Positions 26,801 to 41,800 of a DNA stretch of 64,000 bases are shown one piece after another; position 1 is the stretch's first letter, and each line of letters begins with the position of its first letter. Source of the stretch: Calliopsis andreniformis. Taxonomy: Eukaryota; Arthropoda; Insecta; Hymenoptera; Andrenidae. A model generated the notes under the pieces. That model did not search any database. It saw nothing but the letters and a program-made list of their open reading frames with translations, and was not told the origin of the DNA. Where the stretch lies: NCBI RefSeq assembly GCF_051401765.1, contig NC_135066.1, forward strand, positions 18,269,001 to 18,333,000. Reading direction: 5' to 3'. Made by a program: the position numbers and the translations under genes.

Positions 26801-29800
26801 GTTCCCTTTTTTCGGGTGGTTTCCTTTCTGAAAGTTACCCTTAGCAGAGGAATAGACTGCCTTCGACATTTCTTGGCGCGCCAACGCCCTTACTGGGTTC
26901 TAGAAGCACCTTGTCGATCCTCGTGGAATGTTTGGTACGAAAGGGGGAGCGGAGGGTGTTTTGAATGGCATTGCGGGGAAATTTGTGGGGGAGTTTTCGA
27001 AATGCTACTAATTATGATAGTTTGTACGTAAGGTAATATCGAAAACTGTTGTTTGAAGTTGGAGGTAATTAGACGAATTAAGCGATATGAGATTACTATA
27101 ATACCTAGGTGCGAATTTATAGATTTTGTTGAAAATAGGAGTGAAAAATAGAAAAACAAGCATATTTTCAAGAAATGAAATTTGTAAAGAGGAAACACCT
27201 ACTGTGTTATCTTCCTAATATTTATAAATAACAAATTGAACTGTTACCCCAGAGAAACGAAAACTGATAAAAAAATAACATCAACTAAAATCCAGCTAAT
27301 TCCTCCACGATCCCAGCCCAAGATCGACTCTCGAAATTAGCCCAATTAAAAGTGAAGAAAGCAACAGTGACAGCCACCGTCCATGGCTAGCAACAAAGAC
27401 GCTAAAAAGCAAAGCGTAGGAGACAATAGCGCATAGTAGACCCGAAACAAAGAGTCTCCGTGGCGGAAAAGGCGAATGCGACTTCGCCCAGGCGGAAAGG
27501 GTTAAACTCCTGACTGGAGGCAAACGCTATTGTGACCGCTTCTTGTTTAATTCGATTTAATCCGACGCACGCGGCTCGTGCGTGCAACCCTCTCTTTGTC
27601 TTCGCCTCGGCGGTTAGCAAGAGGTCCCAGTGCGCAAGGGGGAGGCTCGAAGGACAGAGGGGGACCGTGGAGGAGCGTTTTACGAGCGGCCTGTCGACGA
27701 CCCGTATTTACGTTCGAAGTGGCTGCCACTCGATCCCGAAATAAGTCCTCGCGCGGAGGACCGCGCACCCTAATTCCGCCCCGCGAGATACGCGCGTTAA
27801 CGCCCGCCGATGGCTGTCGAGTGCGCGCGGAAGACGTGCCACGCACACGCCACGCGGCCCTGAAAATAGAGATTAAAGGCGACGCTGTTTCCAGCCGGGG
27901 CTCGAAAGGCGAAAAAGTGCATCGTCCGATTATCGGCCATGAATACGCGAGCGTGCTCGGGAACGCGGCGCAAGCTGGCAGGGAAGCGATAGGAAACGAT
28001 TAACCCCATGGCTTAGCTCGACGATTGTTGTTAGGCTATGGGAAGTCGAGTGTCTCCGAGGCTCCGACGATGTGGAAATGGTATCGAGTTTCTTGGCCGT
28101 GGAGGTAATAGAGGGTCTATGGTGATTGATTTCAAGGGGGAATGTTGGTTTACTTGATTGGTTTATAGGTAGTAATTTGGGGTGATGGACGATCATCTTT
28201 TGGGGAAAGAGAATGAGGGTAATATCTGAACTATAAAATTGAAATATGTTTTACGGGTACACAGTTCAAGAATTAAAGTGGTATTTAGGAATTGAGATAG
28301 GTAAAGAATGCTTGAGAATTTAGAAATTTTGAATATTTGAAAATTCTGAATATTTGAAACTTTTAAATATTTGTATATTTGAAAATCTTGAAATTTTGAA
28401 TATTTGAAAATCTTGAAATTTTGAATATTTGAAAATTTTGGTCCGATATTACATTAAACACAAAATCACTATCACAATTTCCTCTAGCAACTAGATATTT
28501 TTATTATGTAGCTTTTAAACTACCTTTTGACCAGCACCGTATTTAATAACACGATAATGTGATTAAAGTTTCATTTAATCCCAAATCTAACATCATTTTC
28601 TGCGCCACTCAATTACGTAATTATCCCAAAAGCCTAGTATTCAGAGAAGTAGCGTATTGAGTGTTCGAAGCACAGAAAGCTCTGTCCGTAGGTAGAAAAA
28701 TAAATCGACCACGCGTTGGCTCATCGTATTGGAGTACCATGACCCAGAAAACCCTTCAAGAGTTGATCGCCGTTTCGCGATATCTCTGCAAAAGCACGTC
28801 GTAGTTTCCGTTTCCTGTTTTCAGTCCGAGGCCTAGCAATTCCAATACGATAAAGTCGTCCTGTCGACGCTCGTTTTGCCAGTCCGTGGAATATACTAAA
28901 TAAAAACACACAGAATAAATTCCTCGCGTATTCAAATTTCTTTTTAACTACTTGCAGGAACGAAACAAAACCCTTTTACTTAAATTCTAGCAGAGAATTC
29001 TATGCTAATGAGTCCAATGTTATCATAAAAAATTAGTACTCTACAGTTTATATTTTAATGATGTTTATATTCAAAAACTTGTATTGTATTCTTATAACCG
29101 AAATAAAGAATTCTGATCACTTCAAATTTCACTCCAGTAATTTCAGAAGCAACTTCCGCTCAGTGTGATAATTACCTAATTATCATTTAATAACGGAACT
29201 TCAGCCAATATCAGAGTCCAAGTTCTTAATTATATGCACAAGGAAGAGTCAATTATTATAATACCTTGAGGAGGAGCACGCGCGGCCTTCTCTGTTCCAC
29301 GAGCCACCGACGACGTCTTAATATTTGCTATTCTTCAACGCCACTTCCGGCTCGCGCTTGCCGCCGGAAGTGTGCCCAGTATTGTACATTCGGCATGGCG
29401 CGAACACTATACGAATTTCGTTATAAAATCACTAATAAAATATTTCACCAAAAATTGCAAAATAATTTAATATTCCAGAGTCACTGTTCTCTATTAAAAA
29501 ATCAATCTATATTGAATCTCACTAATAATTCCAATATTATTATACACAAGAAAATGTCCACTCGTCCAAAGAATGAAATTCCCAATTCAGACGTCAGACA
29601 ATGGCCCGATCGAAACGCTTCGCAATACAGATGAAAACGACATTAGCCCCAAACGTTGTGCCATTAGAGATAATAGAAAAAGAAAATAATTCCATTAATG
29701 TACTCACGTTCGTGTAGAAGTCCACCTCTTTGTAGGGGTTCACAGCCACCAATATGGATCCCGTGTACGTCTGTAGATCTGAGTTAAGGAAAAAGTCGGC

Positions 29801-32800
29801 CCTAAAGGCGGTCTCGTTAAATCGCTTGTCGATGCATTGGAAACGAACTCGTTCCCCTGTTAATCGGGGCTTGAAGCGAGATGTAAATGGAGGGGGAGAG
29901 AAAAAGAGGAACGGAAGGTGTGTTTACCCGCGGCTGAAAGGAACCGTGTCGACGGCATTATTTCTCATTCCTCGACATCGCGAACCGCCTTGAATGATAA
30001 TGCGACATGCATTCCCGATGGGGGCCTGCTCCGCATGTGTGTGACGTCACGCGTCGGACGTGACGATATTTTTGAAATGTTCATTAACTTCGTGCTGCTA
30101 GTATGGAATTAAGAAGCGACAGGTTGGTCTGGTTTCTCTGGTACTAACTATTTCTTATTACGTATTAAAACAAAGATAAAGTGTGAAATAATGGGATATG
30201 AAAGATACTATCTATAAAAAAAAGTGAAGAAAAATTAAGACCACAAATTACAAAAAATTTCAAAGATCAACTGGTTTTGATAACACTAATAAATTCATTC
30301 TATCTGACCCTCATCAGGTTAATTGGCTAGTAATGGCGATGAAAATGGAACTTCAGTATCAAGATCATTTAAAAGTCACGTTGTCATTGCTATAATATAT
30401 TCAATTTCTGTTGATATAAGTTCAAGGACAGTACTGTTAGAGAAGAGATGTCCTGGAAGTCCTGTTACGGGGTACGCCCCACCTACGTTATTCTAATTTT
30501 CTCATTTTCATTAATCCGAAAGTCACACAGTTACAGAGACCCATATTTCATACAGACACCAAGAATGATTCTTCGTTTTACAATGAAAGTCACACCCTCG
30601 TTTTAAATATCTTTTCGAGATATAGTTCTCGCTGGGGAAGACTGGAAGAATGAGGCGGCATAATTTATTGCGCGCTGACGTAGCAGCTCTGATCATGCAG
30701 AATACTGCAACTGGCCGTCCCCGATGAGATAAAAAGAGAACAGAGGGAGAGACTCCAAAAATCTTGATGTCTACCCAAACAGATAACCAAGACATAATCA
30801 AATTTAATCAAACCCTTCGACCTCTTCCATAACTTATACTACATAGATTCAAATCTAGTAATAGTTACTACCTATAACAGTCATTAACTCGCCAAACTTT
30901 CACAAGAAATAAGCTCACACAGACAATCAATCATCTTTCTGCACCCAACAAAACAATTCCAATAAATAGAGGAAAAAAATAACCCCTCCCCCATCTAGTG
31001 CCTCATGGCATAAAGTATACGACTCAATCTCTATCATCAATCGTAGATCCTCAAACTAAAACGAGCTGGAGACAATAACTAAAGGGTGCATTCAGCAGTC
31101 GCTAAAGACAAGCAGGAAACGGAAGCTCTACTGCACAGACGTTTTTAACGATCCATCCGCGATCTAACCGACGAGTGTTCTCCAGACCCTGTTTCCCTAT
31201 TCACGATTTTACTCGCTCGTTATCCAGGGACACCACCCTCGCCGAGATTCGACAAAGATTATCGACCAGCCATATTCATAAAGAATCTTTGGTGAAAAGG
31301 AACGTCGCGATCCCCGAGCCTCCCTTGCATAATAACCGAACGCTGACATGGTTTCGATATCTCGAAGTGGGGGGTACAGAAATGACGTCACACAGCTAGG
31401 GGGTGAACCCAAGGGATGACTCACGGTGCAGAATGCCGCCAGCGAAAAGGGGAATAACACACCTATAAGCGTACCCTTCTGCAACATTTTTGGGGGGTGC
31501 AGCCCTCCCAGGAATGAAGTTGCACTTGGAGATCTGCTTGCACTGGACTTTTTTCGGCTCGTCGATTCTTTAAGAGACGCGGAAAGAGAAGGAAGGGGTA
31601 ACAGGTGAGTAAGGGGACGTGACCGCTTAAAAGTCAAACTATCGTGAGTTCCTCAGATACTGAAACCATCTCGAACAGTAATTTTCAGTTACTCTCAATG
31701 CAGTGTTTGATAGTGAATATATTATGTGAGAATACTCTCAAGAGTGACTCGCAATAGTCTTAGTCTCAAGGGAACACGTACCCTAACTACACTTTGGGGG
31801 TCGAAAGAAGAATTCGATGAAGTATTCATGATGGTGGAGTAAAGTAGAAGAGAATTCTTTGTCACAAGATAGTTTGAGAATGTAGAATAATGGATTTTCG
31901 TGAGAAACCTCGTTTTCTGAGAAAGATTGAGTTCAAACAGGCAGGGAATTGCGCGCCAACTTTTAAACTCGATTTCCTTGAAAATGGAGCCTCGCGAGGA
32001 AATCTGTAGGTTAAGACTTTCAACTTTGTTTTCAGTAGGACATTGACCCATTTTTATCACAAATATTATTTTAACCTTCATTGAACAATTTTCAAAGAAG
32101 TGTTGTAATTCAGAAGTAGAAGGGTTTAGGTTCTTGAAACATAGAAGGTGCGCCAATGGAGAATGTTTGAGAACCCTGAACATAAGCAAAGTCCTCCTGA
32201 TGTGTAAACGTGCTCTTAAAGTCTTCTATAATTCAAGAATTCCGCCCCCCCATCGCGTGCACCAGGTGGCAGATTCGTTTTTAGGACCTTCCTGTTCTGC
32301 CCCACTCGTTGCATAACTAACAGTGTTGTCGTTGAAACTCTACGAGGTTGGAGGACTCCCTGACGATACTCTTGAGTCGAATTCACGGTGAAAAGACTGT
32401 AGAAGGGCAAGTAGAGTTGCGTGGAGTGTAACGAAGACGTCTTTGTTCCGTTCTTCCTCGTCTTTCTTGCCTCAATCAATGAACCTGTTTTTCCCCCGTC
32501 GAGGTAACTCGAGCTCTACGAATGACAGGTACGAGGCTACCTTCATGGACACAATAAAGGACGAAATATTTGCTAGCGGACGGAAAGGTCGCAGACGAAA
32601 ATAAGCAGCGACAGTCGCGAAGGAGACTGCAAAAGGTCAGATGAAAAGGTTCCCAAGGCTACCGGATGCTCGATTATTGGAAGGAAATCGAGAGCTGAAG
32701 ATCGCTGGCCTTCACGAAAAGAAAGCCTCAACGATTGGGTTTCGAGTCTGAAGAAGACACTTGGGAATTACATTTCACTTTTTTCACATTTTTTGTTAAG

Positions 32801-35800
32801 ATTCGAGGTAATTAGCAGCTGAGCAGGTGGAGTCTACGCTTTATGTTTGTACAAATTGAAATCTACAATTTCCTTATAAAAAGATATAAAGAACAAAATG
32901 TGGAATATTGTGGATTTTTTCCCAGACTCTACCATAATAGTAAAAGGATTTTGTCTATCATTAGTGAACTTTGAATTTGGAATCAACAGTGAGTTCATAA
33001 GGTTCATGTATTCTGAGGCCAGTTCACGTGCTGATACTTCGATTTCTCTCTATCAAAGACCAGAACCCAAAGAAATGATACTATATCTAAACACTACCTC
33101 TGTCGTATCTGTGGAAAAGGAAATGGACGTCAGTTTGCAGTCGGCAGGAAACTCCTTACGGAGAACCGCATTTCCTCCCATTGTCGTTCGCGATATTAAT
33201 CTTTCGACGTCCACGCGAAAAACGTTCTCGAATGGGGGAGCAATGCGAGGAATCTCGTTCAAAGGAGTGGCCCTGCCTTTGCGTCGGTCTGGAGGAAAGG
33301 GTAACGGACAATTTTCACAATTTTTAAGCTCACGATTGTGACCGTTTTTTCTTGTCGCCTGGAGGCCAGCACCCTGGGAAGAGGAATTTTCTGGTGTTCG
33401 GAAATCGTCACGATGAAAAGGAATTTTCACGAAAATTAACGATGGAATTGTCAGAGAGGAAAGTCATTTGAAGGAAATGAGAACAGATCGCTGCTTCAGC
33501 AGGAAGTGGGAATATTATCCGTCTTTGGTCTAGAATGGCTTAGTGCCTTTGAAGAAAATTAAAAGCGTCGTCTGACGAAGAAAATTTCTGCACTTTCTAT
33601 CTAAACAGATGTAAAGCTGTCGTTTCTGTAACATGTATAAATAGTTCGGTTTTTAATAAACTACTTATAGTACTTTCCAGAAATATTAGGAGTCTGATAA
33701 CAGAATCGATTAAAAATGACTCCACACAGAATGAAAATCCCCGTAGAATATCTCAGAAATATATAAAATAATTACAAGGCTTTGATCACTACTACAATAG
33801 GACCTCGATTAATCAGCTTACCTGAAGCCCTTTGCTAATAACTAATTCTACTTTTGGCGGTAGATTACTATTAAACCATACCTCAAGCATGGATTAAGAA
33901 GAGACTGTGAATAATTAACCCAAAGCCGAAATCGCGGATCTCCCAGTGCAAACCCTTGATACCTAATTAATATAAATCCATCAGTATCCATCAACCAAAG
34001 ATAACCACCTCCCCAATTATCAATCACATTCGACCATCAACATCATCACACTCTTCCAATCCACTGTCCCTACTTGTCCCAAATACCTCCTCCACTGATG
34101 GTCAGTAGTTGTAATCGACGCGTGCTGCAAAGAGGGCGAGTTGACCCAAAAAGGTGGAATCTCGCGCTATCAAGCGACACGGTGCAAACAGAGCATAAAA
34201 TTTTCAATAAAATTCAACCCTTCACGGAGCGAGACCGGATGACCTGAAAGAGGATTGACCCTAAAAATAATCCCCTTGCGAGAGGGTGGCGCGAGAGAGC
34301 AAGGTGAGCAAGGAGAGCAGCGATTGAATTCGCTGAGCGAAGAAGCCATCGAGGATGCTGCGTTCGTCGGTTGGCACCCGAGCCTCGACTTCGTCTTCCT
34401 TTTCGTGGCCTAATTCGCTGGCGCGTCGACGGGTTCAGCAAACACAGGATAGGGGGCACACACTCAAGAGCCGCATATCCGGCCCTCTGGCCTTCCTCCC
34501 GTCCCTCCCAACCCCCGCCTTGGTCGTTGCACGCGAAACGCCGTTAAAAGGTGGGCAAGCTCGGCGAAAGCAATTGAAGTGTTGCCCTAAGAGCGCTTTG
34601 CCAGCGAGAGGTTAATGAGAGCGAGCCACCCTCTGGGTCGCGAAAGTATCCGCCAGCCGCATATCGAATACCGGAAGAGAGCGGGAGAGAAACAAATGGA
34701 CAAAGAGACGGCGACGAGAGAGAGGCACTCAGGGAGTCGTAGTCGCGGGATGGAAAAATGCTTCGATTTCTGGTGAGGAGAATTGAAACTCCTGGGAGGG
34801 TGAAATCACGATATGCTAGGGAGGGTTTTTAATGTTTTACAGAGCTTTGAATTTTCAGAAGCTGTGATAAAGCGATTAAATTCAAATTCGGACTTGGGTA
34901 CAGTTTGGAACGATATTTTTTTTGGGAAGCCGATGTTTCTTTAGTTTCTAAAAATTATTAAAATGTTACAGCTACTAATGTAGTTGCTTTAAAAAATATT
35001 TACTCTTTCCTACAAATTATTTAACCCCCCATGGATACACTATCTTTTTATTACTCTAAGCTTTCAAAAAATCTGTATCAATTCTGGGATACTTGTTAAA
35101 GTCTCTATTTCAATATACCATCGCTACTTAAGTCAAATGTTCATAGGATTAACTAGGAAAAACAAAAATTCAGAGAAAGTGTACAAAAGAAAATGAATTT
35201 CACTGGCCATAAACCTGGCCTAGTGTTCAAACGGAGGATTAATAATCGCCTACCAAAGGACAAAATCTTAAAATCTACTTTTCTAGACCTCCAATCTCCA
35301 AAGTGATGTACTAAACACTAATGCAACGTTACCTCAAAGAACTAAAGAACTAACTACCCAGAACCCCTAGAAAGGTATATCAGTTTCTGTTTACCAAGGG
35401 CTAATGGAATTAGCAACAATCAGTGCACAAAGTGCAGGGTGACATTAAAACGCAGTTGATCGAGCAGGAAGGTAAACAAGATGACGTTGCGGGTGGTGTA
35501 AAAGGGGAGAAGGGGAACGACAGAAGACGCTTGATCGAGTAACCAGGGGTTGCAGGGGGGAAGATGATCGTTCAGCTTCCGGTTTCGTCGATATTGTCGG
35601 GGCCAGGTTTAATCCGATATCCCGAAAGAGCGTTGAGAGAAGATCTTTAAAAAGAAAGAGCGTTGAGCAGCTCGCGTACCAGTGGATAATATAAGTGGGC
35701 GGCGAAACTGACACGGTAAAAAGAACGCAGTTGCTTACTCCTACGTTCGTCCCTCATGGGAACGAATGAAATTCGAGTAAACCCAAACAAATAGCTTTCT

Positions 35801-38800
35801 ACCCCAGAGATATTAAAGGGGAAAAATTTGTGCTTCGAGGTCACCTGTTATTTGTTACCTTGGCTAAGTAAACCAATTTTGACAGTCTTATTTATGATCT
35901 CGACTGTCGGAGAAAAGCCTACAGCTAAGGGGTAATTTATTTACTATCCTTAAAAGGAGTCCTCAGAGGTTCAATTACCTCTGCTCTAAAAAGCAGATTA
36001 TTTCATCGCTCCAATTATTCACGTTCCTGATTGAACAACCATCGAACGAATATAATAAATTCCATTTAATCGAGCCCCTTCTGCTCGCATTACAGAAACG
36101 TTTGTCTCGGCCGATCGAATCTCGTTAAAACAGCAGACCCGAGACTAATTACTGGAGACCGGTACACAGTTTCGCTGGGCGAGAAACGGTTTTGTATCGC
36201 GGTTAATTCTGTTAGGAAAATTGAAAGTTTTGGGACGCGCCAACGACGATAACCACCCGTGTCCATCGGTTCTGCCTTTGTGACTACGTGGCGGCAAAAA
36301 CATCGATTGCATACAAATAAGATCCTCAACAATCGAGGCACACGTCAGTGGTGTTTTCTTATGCTTTGTGAAAGCCTGATCACATGGTCTCTTTGTTTTC
36401 TTCTACCATTTTGTGACTCGAATTATTTTAAAAATTTTATATAACATTAACTACTATACAAGTTTAAATAAAAACAGTCTTAAGATTCCAATTTTTTAGG
36501 TACGTATTTTTTCAAGCTTCTACCTCGCACATGAAAACTGTAAATAATCCACCGAGTCAACTGTTCACAAAAACTTTGATTTTCCCCAACAACTCCCTCC
36601 CTCGGAATCTCGCTTCATATCAACAGGAATCGCGCGTTAACGATCGCGTCGACTAGCGCTGTGTTCCATCCCGAGGGGGGATCGGGTCGATAGATCGTTC
36701 GTTGATTAAATAGCTGCACAGTGAGTCGCCCGCCTTCGCGGGTGGTTTCCTGATCGAGAGATAGCCGCGCTGGGAACCTCTGAAAATCGCAGACAAAGTG
36801 GCTGACCGACCGAATTAATCCTCCCACTTCTCGGCGTTTGTTTACATTAACGGGCGTCGAACGTGGTTACATCTCGCGTCATTACCAGGGAAATGATATG
36901 GACGAATTATCTGCAGCTCGAGTGGCTGCTGAAGCCTCGGCACGTGTTGCTCCCGCCCGGAGCACGGAAACGTCGTTTTTACTGCGATGATGCAATCGAG
37001 TAATCGAGCAGACCCGCAAGAAAACACTGTCCCCTATCTCGAAGTTTTTTACCGTTTGTAGTGTCACCCACGCTCTTTTCTTGTCCCAGTTGAAGAGCTT
37101 GAACGAGCTCCTCGGACGACACCGAATCGCGAACGAGATTTCCGGATGCTGAGACAAGTCGACAGCGGAGGCTTTGTTCTCTGATTGTAAAGATTTGTGA
37201 GAGCAGAGGGATTTGGAAATGGAGTGCAATGGAGGAAGTGTAAGAGATAGTAAAGTTGTATGAATTGTACAAATGATTGTATGTTTAGGGGAAAATTTTG
37301 GAATGGCTAGAATAACGTAAACAGGTTGTAGTCACAGTTCTATGAGAAGAGTTATATACTTTGTGGTAAGGTTAATCGATTGCTAGAAGAAAAGAGTGAC
37401 TACAATATACTTACAGATCTAGGAGAAGAATTCTATACTCCATAGGAAGTTTGAACACCGTAGACAGTAAAAACATGATGGCTATAGAAAGTTATAGTCA
37501 AGTTACAGTCACAGTATAGTCGAGTTATTCTCAAGGTATAGTAAAGTTATAGTCACGGAGGCATGGGAAAAATTGAATACTTAATGAAAAGTTAGAATTC
37601 CAGTAAAAAAGAGTGAACATAGAACGTTAAAATTAATAGCCACAAAACAACAGGAGACAGTTACTCCTACAAAACTATTTACACGAAATTAAATATACAA
37701 TTTAAACGGAAACGAAGATTAAAACGTCCTAAAAACCTAGGTATATCAAAGGTTCAACGACCTCTCCGCGACCTCTGAACGAAACAGCCGCGCTAAACAT
37801 CTAATCTAGCATTGGTAAAGGTACGCCGCTGAACGAGTAACACTCATAATGACGATGTTCCTTGTGGGCGACTTCACGCATCCTCCCACACGCACGCAAC
37901 GTGACGTTCCACGACGAGGAAGTGTCCACTAACGAGTATACCGAGGACGACCTAAATCGCCGAGGCAAACGCATCACGCGTTTGAATTCCGCTGTTTGAT
38001 CGACATAGAGCCGAGCCGAGCGAAAACTACGCTCTCGATTAGAGTCAGAGGCTGGGCCCGACTCATTAGCGAGCATCGTCCTCGTGGACGATCCTACCCT
38101 CGCTGGGGAATTAATTGCACCGTTTTTCCTCGCTCGAATCGGGATTAAAATCTGCCCTATCAACCTACAAACTCAGCCGACGAGTAATTTACTGGAAGCT
38201 TCAGAAATTCACAGCAAAAGCGAAACTGAATGAAGAAAATAGAAGCATATAGCTTGAGGCTTGTCTAGGAAGATATTAATCACCACTAGTGACTTCTAGG
38301 AAGCTTCTTCTCCCTCTCAAGTCTCACTCAAAGGTATCTTCCTGGCTTTTCGCTCAATTCTGAGATAACTCAATCAAAAATCTCAATTTCAGCGAAAGGA
38401 ACCGAGTAAAAGCTGTTTTCCTGGTATTCTCATCTCCAAGACGCCCTAATATTTCCTGGCGTTGAATATTAAGTCATAATGGAGAGGGATGATCATTTGC
38501 CTGTCTCGCTCGATCCGAGTGTCGTGGATCAGACACGGCGTGTGGCTGGGAGGATTAAAGCCTCGACAAGAAACGACACTGGGTCGTCGGTGTCGGTCGT
38601 TGGGTCGGCAAACCCAGTGGATGAATGGGTCTGGCCCTGGGGTGGTTCACCAGCTGACTGGGGTTGTCGTCATGGCAACCAACCAACCCGGGAACAACGC
38701 CCCACCCCTACAAAATTCATACGTATATAGTTCTCTCACCCCTTCAGTTCCTTCGCCAACTCCCCTCCCTCTCCTCTCTCTGCCCTCCTGCTCCAACCCC

Positions 38801-41800
38801 GAGTCTCTAGAGTTTCTCTCGCTCTATTGCACTTGGATACTCTACTCTTAATTCTCTTCCCTGGTCCGTGTCTAACGGGGGTAGTTAGCTGTGGATGTTT
38901 TGTTCGTTCAGTTTCTAATTTTGGAGAAAGTTGAGAGCAATGAAAGCGTTAAAATTGTTTCCAGAACCAGCTGAGGGGATGTTTCGTGTTTGAGGTTTTC
39001 GTGAAGCCTGTTTTTGAGATTTTTTTTATTGTTGTTCAGCTTTCTATTGGTGAAAAGTATTAGAGATTATTGGTGCATGTTTTGTTTATAGGATTTTTGA
39101 ATGACTTGGGAATTGGACGTTAGTTCGTTGTGGATTTGGAGGAATTTAGAATACCTTCGGTCTAGAATCGAGGAAGAAAATGGCCTGAGTAATTCTCAAG
39201 AACGCGCGAGGAATCCTAATTCCAAGGCGCAGTGGAGGGGAATGACGAAATGGACGGACGTCCGTTCGCCGCTTTTTGCGAAACTCTTGGCTGCCTTCGA
39301 ACAAGGCGGTTCACACGTGCTCGAGTATACTCGTGAGCCTATCACTTTCACACAGAGAAACCTCAATCCCTTGCTTTCATTCGATACTCCACTGCGTCTC
39401 TAAAACTGTATCAAACATTCCAAAAAGTGTTCAAAGGAAAAAGAAACATTTCAAGGCCACGGTAAACTGTGAAAAAAAGATGCTAAGATCGTTTTTTCTG
39501 GGACACAAAATAGCAGAGTAGATCCAAGAATAGTCAATGAACCTAAGAATAAAGAGAACAATATTTTCTATCTATATTTGTCACCTGGTGAATCTCTGTG
39601 TCCAAGTGACCTTATCAGACCAATCTTGACCTCTACGATCGATACAGATTCTTTCAGCCTTTACCTGACCACCCTTGCACGATGTTTAATTCTACGAGTT
39701 GTGTTTTAAATAAAGGATACGTATATCTGGTCCCTCCCATATCGGACTTGAAGATTTCGATTGATTCCCGTCTCGTCGATGTCGCTGATGACCGTCATGT
39801 CCGGGACACCGAACTCAGGGCTCGAGCCTGAAACAGAAAAACAGCCAGAGGGTTAGTGTATTGCCTAACAAAGGAAGGGATCTTGCTATTGGGTATTGTG
39901 CTCGACAGAGATTTCAATGAAAGTATATAAACAGAATATTGGTGTGAATCGTGAAGCGCTAAGTAAGCCTTAAGGCGATTTTTATGAAAAGAGGTAGATA
40001 TACATTTCTCAAAGACATTCCTGTGGTTCTGCCACGATAGAAGAATGAATCTTGAATCATTTTCAATTGTGTGTCTGTACAGTGTGGAACAACTTGAAAA
40101 GAGTGATTCTGCAGAATAATAAGTGGAAAATATGAAATGTTCTTTAGTTTATTTCCTCGTTTTGTAAGAAAGTGGAGTTTAGAAACACGATTTAAGTGAG
40201 TAAAGAGATTGAGAGGTTGGGAAACTTCCTCTCAAAGGAAAGAAGGTCGAACTACTTTACGAGATTCTGACTTTTTTCAGGCTGTTGGTCGCCTAAGCCC
40301 GAGACGCTTAGCATTGATCGCGTTCGGTTGCCAGCAACACAGTATGGAAACCTGCTAAATTCCCTGACCACCTGTTGTTTCGCCCAGACAATGCCATACG
40401 TGGCGATTCCTTGTCACCTCCAGCGGCCAATTTCCAACACAATCGAGGCGTTAATAGGAAATCGAGGATGTACTACTGAAATATCCGACAGAATAAGTCT
40501 GGAATTTTTTTTCTTTCCAATCTTCATTTATAATCAACCTTTTATAAACCAACAATAGCTGATACTCATCTCAACTCACCCCCCTCTCCTCTTTTCAACT
40601 TCATAATAAACGACTGTTTCTTGAATAAAAAAAAGGCCTATAAGAAAATACTGTATCCAACCATTAACCCCTTAGTCACTATCGATACACAAATTAATGA
40701 GTCACAATTTATTATACGTGGAAGCAACACACTGTAATCAAGTTCTCCCTCACATTAAAATTCATGAAAAACGAAGATTGCTTAAAGATTTCCATGGGCC
40801 TAAAAAATTCAGCTGAATCGGTGTTACGAGGTTTCAAGGAAAGACCGTGATCGCAGCTGTTTGATCGCAATCTCGATTTAATTAACGACCACGGTACCCT
40901 CCGCAAACGAGCCGATGACGCGAACCGTGCGACTATACACACGAGACACACCCACCCCAAACAACACGCTGATGTAACGCTCCTCCTCCAACACGGTTCG
41001 CCTTTTTTTCGCTGGTTCATTAAGCGTCCTTTTCGCGTCACCTATATTTCGCGGGGTTTTTTGTCCCGCCTGCGTTTCAATGCCAGAGGGGGTAAAGAAG
41101 CCACAGGAGATGGAACTTCGAATTAAAGTCAACACTGTTGATGTGTTCTTTCCAGCTTCACGCGATGCTGGGAATGCCAAGACATGCAGACTCGCGAAAT
41201 TGCATTCTTCGGCGCCGACAGTGCCTGTATTTATTGCTGCTCCGTTCCTTTTTATTTGTGACTGGGTGCTTGGATTCCACGCTTATTGTGCTCAAAACCT
41301 ATTCGTCTTGAATTTTTCTTAAGCAAATAATTGCACAGTCTTTTTTCTCTAGTTTCAAGCTGTATTTATTTCAATTTTTCTTAAAGTCGAGTTCTACACG
41401 TTTCAATGACTATAAATTTTTAGTAGTTTCAAACAATTCTGTTCAAATTGGGAAATTAATTCCTAAAGCGATTTCAAGAATAATTTAAAATCAAATTTCC
41501 TCTAAAGTTACCTGCTGCTTCAGTCGAAAGCGTAAGTGCAACTAAAGCAATTGTTCAAATTCTTCGAATTGCAGTCGCTACGATTGCTACAAAATCGAGG
41601 CTTCTCGAAATAGCGATCGAGCTATCGAATTTCGCGATAGTCGGCAAGCCGGTCCACGAGGAGTCGCGTCACAAATGACCTTGGAGAAATAGGACCACGG
41701 CAGCTGACGTCCAGGTGCAACGTTGCTCGCAGGTGCATGTGCCCCGACTACACCTGCGTACCGCGAGCACGTGGTTCCTTGCGATGATTTCGGCTGATAC

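Larger units (their letters stand above)
20397..29707. other. Myosin intron 3 (9.3 kb)
   Basis: Separates the ILVAVNPY exon from the P-loop exon. It holds a TTTAAGGT cluster (20,537-20,710), GC-rich patches (21,830-22,320 and 27,530-28,015) and a 25-bp tandem repeat (28,316-28,440). A single ACACCCTGTA at about 26,360 resembles the end of a mariner-type MITE without a partner. No coding exon was recognised on either strand. Confidence 0.7.

Noticed and set aside
26377..26844. 155-codon plus-strand frame in myosin intron 3
   Set aside because: Starts in a GA-rich repeat-like tract and ends in a low-complexity pyrimidine tract; no motif seen.
27578..28003. 141-codon Arg-rich frame in the CpG-rich block
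   Set aside because: Open frames on both strands are expected from the high GC content; the Arg-rich translation resembles nothing known.
31722..32189. 155-codon minus-strand frame in myosin intron 2
   Set aside because: No splice context that fits the myosin and no recognisable domain.
32898..33341. 147-codon plus-strand frame in myosin intron 2
   Set aside because: Open on the opposite strand too (33,053-33,430); composition is not protein-like and no motif was recognised.
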